Source: Gemmatimonadota bacterium (GTDB lineage Bacteria; GCA-2686955). From it: 5,394 nucleotides of DNA. Below the pieces are notes generated by a model. That model was not told the DNA's origin. It did no database searches and saw only the letters and a list, made by a program, of their open reading frames with translations. Of the stretch, positions 1-5,394 are shown in pieces. Each line of letters begins with the position of its first letter. Position 1 is the stretch's first letter. Position numbers and translations under genes: made by a program. The DNA lies in contig JALXCG010000527.1 of NCBI GenBank assembly GCA_026991065.1, forward strand, positions 1 to 5,394, read 5' to 3'.

Positions 1-2
1 GC

Positions 3-3000
3 CTGGTTCAGGCGCTGCACGATCCCCCCCACAAGTCATTGATTCTGAACTCCGGAATCAAGCACACCGAGGAGGCGCGGAAACTGGCGCAAGCACTGAT
101 CGACGAACCACTGGCCGGTTACAACCGAGCCCCCGACCTGCTCGCTTCCGGCGCCGATCGGGCGGTGGTAGGGCCCGCGTCAGCGGCGCGGGTAGACTGG
201 CGCAAGCGACCGATTATCACTCACCCCCTGCAGCCCGGGGTGCAGATGGAAGCAGCGTTTGAGCAGATGCCCGTGGGGCAAGGCGCACAAGCCAGGATCC
301 AAGCCATCACGCAGAATCTCTGTGAATACTACCAACAGGACGATGCCGCCGGCGACAGCGGGACCGGCGACACAAACTCGGCCCGAACGGCTTCCGGTGA
401 CGCCGACGAAACGGAATCCGCCCCCCGCGCTTGGAATGATCCCGAGCAACTGTTGCGAGCACGTCTCCTCCTGTGGCGTCAAATGGATGCGGTTACCCGC
501 GAGATCGGCGTGCCGGCCGCCTGGCTGCCCGCTGACTCCCGTTCACCGGATCACAGCATCGATGCCCACCTGCGAATGGCCACCGCAGCAGCTTTCATGG
601 AACCTCCGGCACGCAAAGGGCGCCGTCCGGAGCGTCAGATCTGGTTGCTGCAGATGGGGGTCCGAGGCGTTCAGAAGTTCATTGCGGAATCACGCAAAAC
701 ACGCGACCTGTGGACCTCCTGCATGATCTTTTCGGAGTTGGTCTGGGCCGCAATGGCGGTGGTGGTAGACACCTACGGGCCGGAAGCGATTCTGTACCCG
801 GACATTCACGGCAATCCACTGATGGACCAGTGGTTGTTGCGGAACAGCATGGCCGGCGCGGTACCGGATGCGATCCGGCAGACCGGCGCCCCCACCTACG
901 CCGCCCCGATTCCCAACACCTTCATGGCCCTGGTGCCGGCAGGCGGCGCGGGAGATCTGCCAAAACTGGAAGATCTGGCACAACAATGCGAAACCGCCGT
1001 CCACATGCGCTGGCAGGAACTGGCAGATTCAGTACATGATTTTGTGCAGCGGAAAATGGGCAAAGGAGCCTGGCAAGGGGTATGGAAACGTCAGTTTGCC
1101 ACACAGCACGCCCCCGATTTCGTTTGGAGTGCGGTGCGCTGGCGCCGGCGCCTCCGGGGAATCGAGCCGCGTCCGCTCGACCTCAAGAAGCTCCCCGGCC
1201 AGCCCGAGGAGTCCGCGTTCGCGATCCTGCGTGAGCGCGAGCGTGCCCTGGCTCCCTGGATGCCCAGAACCCTATGGAACCATTACGAGCAAGCACGGGA
1301 TGCATCCTGGGCAGTCGACACTGCTTTCGGAAGACGCTACCACTCGGCTGAACGGGGCTTCGATTATGCACTGGTGCACCATCAGTTGCGCCGCAGTTAC
1401 CAGCTCCGCAAGCTGGCGGAGACTCCCGTATCGACCGAGGAGCCGGGTGAAAAGTGCTGCTTGACCGGTCGCCACGAAGTTCTCTCCAACCAACCGGCCA
1501 CATCCTCTCCGCAGCCCGCGCATCGCACCCGGCAAGCGGGGCGCGACTTCTGGAGCAGACTGGGGCTGGAAGATGGTGGAGAGGAGCGGCTCGGTGGTCC
1601 GGGCACTCTCAAGCGCTTTCTCGCCTATGTACCCCCGAGAATCTTCCGCGGCACCGACAACGAACCGTTCCCGGAGCGTTGGGCGGGAATCAACCATGCG
1701 CCTGCCGACCCGCGTGTACCTTTCCCTTCCACTGCCGGAGTGGCTGCCAGTCGATTTCTGGTCGCCCTGGCGAAAACCGATGATCCGGCCCTCCGCGCCG
1801 ACCGCGATCAGTTTGTGAAACACATCGCGGCCACGGAAACTCTGCGGGAAAGCGTGCATCTCCAGGCCCACCCCCGCTTGAGCGGCGTTGATCCAGATTC
1901 CGAATCGGGCCGTTTTGTCCAGGTGGAAGCGGAATACCTGCACGTCGATGCACTCGAATCGCTGATCACACGCCACAAGAAGCGGGGCGAGCAGGAAGAA
2001 GCTGAGCGCATCGAGAAAGTCAAGAAAGCCGCGAGCCGGCTCTGGAAACGAACCCGGGGAGAGAAGCCGCTGCTGCCCCCGCTCGGTACCGGGGTCGGCA
2101 TTCTGGCCATGGACGGTGATGGCATGTCACGCCTGCTGGATGGAGATCCGGCGGTGATCCAAACCACCTGGCGCGACGTTCTGCATCCAGATGTTCCCCC
2201 GCAGTTCGCGGGCTGGAGAGACTCAACCGAAGCCTCCGACAGGCGGCGGGCAGCTGCCGAAGCCTGGAATGGAATTCTGGACAAGCCGCGCCACATGGGC
2301 CCCGCGTTGCATGCCGCTATCACCCGCAGCCTGGCCACTTTCGTTCACGAGATCGTAGCCTGGGTGGTGGAGGGCGAGTTTCACGGCCGGCTGATCTATG
2401 CCGGTGGGGATGACCTGCTCGCGATGCTCCCCGCGACCGATCTGATCGGCGCCGCCACGCGACTGCAACAGCTTTTTTCCGCTCCCTTCATCATCGACAC
2501 CGCGCCGAAGATCACTCCCTGGAGTTGGCGAACCGGAAATCACGCTCTCTCCGACAGCGGCAAAAAGGAGCGGCAGCGCTTTCTCATTCCGGAGGTTCCG
2601 TCGCGCGATCCGAACGATACCCGGCAGGTAACCCCGATCAGTCTGGCGAATTGCACATGGGAACCACATGCCGCCACTGGAGAACCCGCACAGCCACCCG
2701 CCGAGTTGCGCCTGGATCGCATTCACATCATTCCCATGCTGGGCCGGGCGCACAGCATGAGCGCCGGCATCGCTTTTGGTCACTACAAGACCCCCTTGGG
2801 ACGAATGATCCGCGAAGCGCGATACAATCTGGATGAAGTGGCCAAGAAACGTCCCCACGCGGAGACGCAACACAATCCGGATGGGACGGCCGAAGAACCG
2901 CGCAAAGCAGCCATCGCCATCACCCGCTTCACCCGCAGCGGTGCCAAAGGGCGATTCTGCGCGGGCTGGGAGGTGGGTAGCGACGGGTCGGATCCTGCCC

Positions 3001-3395
3001 CCACCTGGCAGCCCGATCCCCCGGCAATTGGCCACTGCTTCAGAACCGCCGTCCAGGCCTTCGCCACCGGCACCCTGTCCGCACGCCTGCCCTACAAGCT
3101 GTGGGAAACCATCAAGATCGTGGGGCCGGAAATTCTCACCCAGGAGAAAGATACGCGGAAGGAGTTCGTGCTGGGCTGGCTGACGCGTTCGGGGCAACTG
3201 GACGGGGAGCCATTGAAGCCGATCCGGGAGGCTTGCCTGGCGCTGATCAATGCAGGAATCGAGTATGCGGGCTCCCTGCAATCAACCCCTAAAAAGCAAC
3301 AGTACGCGATTGTCGCCGGGCTCTTGCTGGCGCGTCACCTCGCTGCGGAACAGACGGTTGAATCCGACGCTGGAGGAGCAAATCACGATGGATAA
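3..3395 (+). CDS. cmr2: Cmr2/Cas10, large subunit of type III-B CRISPR effector (5' partial)
   Basis: Large subunit of the Cmr complex. In this family it senses target RNA bound to the crRNA and makes cyclic oligoadenylate from ATP; many members also carry an HD nuclease domain. The frame is open from position 3, giving 1130 visible residues (numbered from codon 3-5). The TTG at 39 is not the start, because the HD signature LHDPPHK lies upstream of it (H6, D7). H21 (KHTEEA) and D52 (GADRA) fit further conserved HD-domain positions. An acidic Gly/Ser/Thr-rich linker spans about 111-143. The Palm1 signature GVQKFIAESRKTRDLW is at 222-237. A reduced zinc-finger region starts at C485-C486 (KCCLTGR). 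A basic, helix-prone segment precedes Palm2, which has DGDGM at 704-708 and GGDD at 801-804 (codons 2403-2414), then SAGIAFGHYKTPLG. The intact GGDD predicts an active cyclase. The protein is longer than many Cmr2s. It ends 8 bases inside cmr3. The family call is very secure; the enzymatic activities are inferred from motifs. Confidence 0.97.
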   Translation: MVQALHDPPHKSLILNSGIKHTEEARKLAQALIDEPLAGYNRAPDLLASGADRAVVGPASAARVDWRKRPIITHPLQPGVQMEAAFEQMPVGQGAQARIQAITQNLCEYYQQDDAAGDSGTGDTNSARTASGDADETESAPRAWNDPEQLLRARLLLWRQMDAVTREIGVPAAWLPADSRSPDHSIDAHLRMATAAAFMEPPARKGRRPERQIWLLQMGVRGVQKFIAESRKTRDLWTSCMIFSELVWAAMAVVVDTYGPEAILYPDIHGNPLMDQWLLRNSMAGAVPDAIRQTGAPTYAAPIPNTFMALVPAGGAGDLPKLEDLAQQCETAVHMRWQELADSVHDFVQRKMGKGAWQGVWKRQFATQHAPDFVWSAVRWRRRLRGIEPRPLDLKKLPGQPEESAFAILRERERALAPWMPRTLWNHYEQARDASWAVDTAFGRRYHSAERGFDYALVHHQLRRSYQLRKLAETPVSTEEPGEKCCLTGRHEVLSNQPATSSPQPAHRTRQAGRDFWSRLGLEDGGEERLGGPGTLKRFLAYVPPRIFRGTDNEPFPERWAGINHAPADPRVPFPSTAGVAASRFLVALAKTDDPALRADRDQFVKHIAATETLRESVHLQAHPRLSGVDPDSESGRFVQVEAEYLHVDALESLITRHKKRGEQEEAERIEKVKKAASRLWKRTRGEKPLLPPLGTGVGILAMDGDGMSRLLDGDPAVIQTTWRDVLHPDVPPQFAGWRDSTEASDRRRAAAEAWNGILDKPRHMGPALHAAITRSLATFVHEIVAWVVEGEFHGRLIYAGGDDLLAMLPATDLIGAATRLQQLFSAPFIIDTAPKITPWSWRTGNHALSDSGKKERQRFLIPEVPSRDPNDTRQVTPISLANCTWEPHAATGEPAQPPAELRLDRIHIIPMLGRAHSMSAGIAFGHYKTPLGRMIREARYNLDEVAKKRPHAETQHNPDGTAEEPRKAAIAITRFTRSGAKGRFCAGWEVGSDGSDPAPTWQPDPPAIGHCFRTAVQAFATGTLSARLPYKLWETIKIVGPEILTQEKDTRKEFVLGWLTRSGQLDGEPLKPIREACLALINAGIEYAGSLQSTPKKQQYAIVAGLLLARHLAAEQTVESDAGGANHDG
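3372..3378 (+). promoter_or_regulatory. Ribosome binding site of cmr3
   Basis: GGAGGAG, a near-perfect Shine-Dalgarno, ends 9 bases before the ATG at 3388. It lies inside the last codons of cmr2. It decides the cmr3 start in favour of 3388 over the upstream in-frame ATG at 3250, and suggests that cmr3 translation is coupled to the end of cmr2 translation. Confidence 0.85.
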
Positions 3396-4638
3396 TTGGT
3401 TCAAGGTCGAACCCATCGACACCACTTGGTATCGCAGTGGGAAACCGTTTGTGGCGGGGGAGAACAGTTTTGATGGCGGTCTCTTTCCGCCCACCCCGTG
3501 GAGTTTTCAGGGGCTGATTCGCAGTCAAATCCTGCGCAAGCGCGCCGGTGCGCGCGGCATCGATGCGTTGGGACCGAAACAGATCGCTGCCACGGTCGGA
3601 ACTTCCAGCCGACTGCCTGCGGGTTGGGCGATCATGGGACCATTCCCGGCACTTCGGAACCGGGCTGGCGAGTTGGAGCCCTGGGTGCCCGCTCCCCGTT
3701 TTCTGTGGGTCGACCGGAGGGACACCGGCCGTGAGGTTCCTCATCGCGCCACACCGAAGGCACTGACCGCTTCAACTCAAGCGGCCAGTTGGGAAGAAGA
3801 ATGCGACCTCCTCGCCAAACCGCTACCCCGCGGCAACCCGCGTTCCTTCCCCTGGGCCTGGGTACCTGAGAGCAATGCGGAACCGCACCAGGGCTGGATC
3901 TCCGCTTCCAACCTGGACTGGCTGGTTCGGGAAAAAGGCGACTGGCGGCAGGAGAAGTCCACCCGGGATTCGCTTCCTCCGTTTGTGCTCGAGGAGGAAC
4001 GCTACGGAATCGCGATTGAAGGAGGCAAAGCCGCCGATCAGATGCTCTTCATGGGCATCCACCACCGCCTGAAGCGTGGTTCCGCACTTCTCGGTTGCCT
4101 GCACGGCGCACCTCTGGATCAGTTGGTGGACAGCGTTGTAGCAACCGGCAAGAAAGGCCGGCTGGTCGGCCTGCGGGCTCTTTCCAGCGCGGAGCAGCAC
4201 AACGTGCTGCCCAGCCTGCTGCGCGGCGATCACCTGCCGGCGCTGCCGCCGGATGAACTGCTGGTTTGGGTCAGCTTGCTGACCCCGGCTTTCGCCACCG
4301 GGACCGGCAATTGCCACCCGTTCGGCTCCCTGACTCTGGACGATGTCCGGCTGGATCTGTGCGCAGTTCTGGCCAGCGCCGGGCCGGAGATCGGTGGCTT
4401 CGACCATGCAGCGGGCGGCGGCCGCCCGGTTCGCGCAACGTGGGCTCCCGGCTCCTCCTGGGGTTTTCGACTTCACGGAGGGAGTCGTGAGCAGCGGGGC
4501 ATCCTGCTGAAACAACTGGCTTCCAACCCAATAACAACCCACCCCGAAGAGGAGCGATTCGGCTTTGCGCAGCGCATTGTGACAGCAATCGATCCCACAA
4601 CCAACGCCCCCTATAAAGAGGAAGAGCACCATGGCTGA
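3388..4638 (+). CDS. cmr3: Cmr3, Cas5-like subunit of type III-B CRISPR effector
   Basis: RAMP-superfamily (Cas5-group) subunit. In known Cmr complexes it pairs with Cmr2 and holds the 5' handle of the crRNA at the foot of the complex. This copy is 416 aa. Family marks seen: the N-terminal strand FKVEPIDTTWYRSGKPF (R16, P20-F21), LFPPTPWSFQGLIR at about 32-45 (the FPP and G-x-x-R signature), AIMGPFPAL at about 81-89, and a C-terminal TWAPGSSWGF at about 351-360 followed by RFGF near 390. These match the Cmr3 pattern in order and spacing. Start: an in-frame ATG exists at 3250, but the 46 extra residues resemble no Cmr3 N-terminus and would lie deep inside cmr2, while ATG 3388 has a strong ribosome binding site and begins MDNWFKVEP. 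The gene overlaps cmr2 by 8 bases and cmr4 by 8 bases, so all three are very likely co-transcribed. No catalytic residues are expected in this subunit. Confidence 0.94.
   Translation: MDNWFKVEPIDTTWYRSGKPFVAGENSFDGGLFPPTPWSFQGLIRSQILRKRAGARGIDALGPKQIAATVGTSSRLPAGWAIMGPFPALRNRAGELEPWVPAPRFLWVDRRDTGREVPHRATPKALTASTQAASWEEECDLLAKPLPRGNPRSFPWAWVPESNAEPHQGWISASNLDWLVREKGDWRQEKSTRDSLPPFVLEEERYGIAIEGGKAADQMLFMGIHHRLKRGSALLGCLHGAPLDQLVDSVVATGKKGRLVGLRALSSAEQHNVLPSLLRGDHLPALPPDELLVWVSLLTPAFATGTGNCHPFGSLTLDDVRLDLCAVLASAGPEIGGFDHAAGGGRPVRATWAPGSSWGFRLHGGSREQRGILLKQLASNPITTHPEEERFGFAQRIVTAIDPTTNAPYKEEEHHG
4617..4622 (+). promoter_or_regulatory. Ribosome binding site of cmr4
   Basis: AGAGGA lies 8 bases before the ATG at 4631, within the 3' end of cmr3. 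It is a good but weaker Shine-Dalgarno than that of cmr3 and supports the chosen cmr4 start. Confidence 0.7.
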
Positions 4639-5394
4639 GAATTCGATCGAGATCGGAGTGTATCTGCTTACGCCCACCCATCTCGGCAGTGGGCAAGCGG
4701 CGGCCGCCGTGGACCTGCCGATCATTCGGGAGAGCCACACCGATTATCCGCTTCTGCCCGGAACAGCGATCAAAGGCGTGCTGCGGCAGCATGCAAGCAG
4801 GACGGATCCGGAAATCACAACAACTCTTTTCGGCACCGAGCCACCACAGAGCGGTGCCCCCGACACGCGCGCGACCAATCCCGGCGCGCTGGTATTCACC
4901 GATGGGCATCTGCTCGCCTTTCCGGTCCGCTCGCTACAAGCGGCCTTCTATTGGGTTACCTGCCCCTGGGTGATGGAACGTTGGATCCGCCAGCGCAAGG
5001 CGGTCGGCCTGGACGCTCCTGAGTTACAGGTCTCATCACTTGCTCCCGCGGCCACTTTTACTCCGCGCAACAATGCCCTGGTGCTGGAAAATCGTCTAGT
5101 GGAGGGAGTTACCGAAAAAGAGGATCTGCAGGCGATCGGCAAAGAATGGAGCACGCTCTTGCCGGCCAATGAACCTCAACTCCAAGAGCGGTTTCAGTCC
5201 CATTTGGTGTCGGTTCCGGATGAACTCTTCGCCGACCTGGTGCGACGCACCACTCCGGTCAATGCGCGCATTCAGTTGACGCCGGGCAAGACCACCGACA
5301 AATGGGTCGACCCGGACAACGGCAACAAAGAATACAGCGGCAATCTCTGGTATGAAGAGACCCTGCCTCCCGACTGCCTCTTCTCCACTCTGGT
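4631..5394 (+). CDS. cmr4: Cmr4, Cas7-like backbone RNase of type III-B CRISPR effector (3' partial)
   Basis: Backbone subunit. In known Cmr complexes several copies line the crRNA, and each cuts the paired target RNA at 6-nt intervals. The visible 254 residues begin MAENSIEIGVYLLTPTHLGSG; the frame is still open at the window edge and I infer that the gene continues. Family marks: the THLGSG loop (H17), VDLPIIRE (D28), LPGTAIKGVLR (K48), LFGTE, GALVFTDGHLLAFPVRS and WVTCPWVMER at about 90-120, and YEETLPPDCLF at 241-251. As I recall it, H15, D26 and K46 matter for activity in Pyrococcus furiosus Cmr4. A constant +2 offset places H17, D28 and K48 on these, so target RNA cleavage looks intact. 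The Glu and Tyr used later in that protein may correspond to residues around Y241-E243, but I cannot align them reliably. The start overlaps the cmr3 stop by 8 bases (ATGGCTGA). Confidence 0.96.
   Translation, partial: MAENSIEIGVYLLTPTHLGSGQAAAAVDLPIIRESHTDYPLLPGTAIKGVLRQHASRTDPEITTTLFGTEPPQSGAPDTRATNPGALVFTDGHLLAFPVRSLQAAFYWVTCPWVMERWIRQRKAVGLDAPELQVSSLAPAATFTPRNNALVLENRLVEGVTEKEDLQAIGKEWSTLLPANEPQLQERFQSHLVSVPDELFADLVRRTTPVNARIQLTPGKTTDKWVDPDNGNKEYSGNLWYEETLPPDCLFSTL

Noticed and set aside
39-41. TTG as the start codon of cmr2
   Set aside because: The conserved HD motif LHDPPHK is encoded in the same open frame just upstream, at 15-35, so the gene begins before the window.
1272-1976. Open frame of 234 codons on the minus strand within cmr2
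   Set aside because: It is a shadow of the zinc-finger region of cmr2, with no recognisable motif.
2223-3281. Long open frame of 352 codons on the minus strand within cmr2
   Set aside because: It lies fully antisense to the conserved Palm2 part of cmr2, including the GGDD. Its translation is Gly/Arg-rich with no recognisable domain. Long antisense open frames are common opposite GC-rich genes.
3250-3387. Upstream in-frame ATG that would extend Cmr3 by 46 residues
   Set aside because: The extension would overlap cmr2 by about 146 bases, does not look like a Cmr3 N-terminus, and the strong ribosome binding site at 3372-3378 serves the ATG at 3388.
3823-4740. Open frame of 305 codons on the minus strand across cmr3 and the start of cmr4
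   Set aside because: It is antisense to two well-supported genes, spans their junction, has low-complexity composition and no family resemblance.
1-5394. CRISPR array, tRNA/rRNA, insertion sequence or terminator
   Set aside because: No spaced direct repeats, RNA gene signatures, terminal inverted repeats, or hairpin plus T-run were seen. The whole window is occupied by coding sequence.

Overview
The window lies inside a type III-B (Cmr) CRISPR-Cas effector operon on the + strand. It holds three tightly packed genes: the 3' part of cmr2 (cas10, open at the left edge), a complete cmr3, and the 5' part of cmr4 (cas7 family, open at the right edge). There is essentially no non-coding DNA. No CRISPR repeats, RNA genes, mobile elements, promoters or terminators were found. 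The DNA is GC-rich (roughly 60% by eye) with strong Shine-Dalgarno sequences, so it is bacterial, but the sequence does not let me name a lineage with confidence.

Layout. Positions 1-3395 encode Cmr2/Cas10. The reading frame is open to the left edge, and the residues before the first in-window start-like codon (TTG at 39) already carry the HD-domain signature LHDPPHK, so the true start is upstream. Positions 3388-4638 encode Cmr3 (416 aa). Positions 4631-5394 encode the first 254 residues of Cmr4, still open at the right edge. Each junction overlaps by exactly 8 bases (ATGGATAA and ATGGCTGA), with the ribosome binding site inside the upstream gene. This points to one polycistronic, translationally coupled transcript.

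How the genes work together. In known Cmr complexes, Cmr4 forms the backbone along the crRNA and cuts target RNA. Cmr3 caps the 5'-handle end of the crRNA next to Cmr2. Cmr2 senses target RNA and makes cyclic oligoadenylate through its GGDD palm. The residues for both activities are present here: DGDGM and GGDD in Cmr2, and H17/D28/K48 in Cmr4. This suggests a system competent for target RNA cleavage and second-messenger signalling. cmr1, cmr5, cmr6, any ancillary effector (for example a CARF protein) and the array must lie outside the window.

The main oddities are an apparently incomplete zinc-finger cysteine set in Cmr2, an acidic low-complexity insertion near its N-terminus, its large overall size (over 1130 aa), and the matching 8-base gene overlaps. 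I see no clearly new system; this is a fairly canonical type III-B core with some divergent features.
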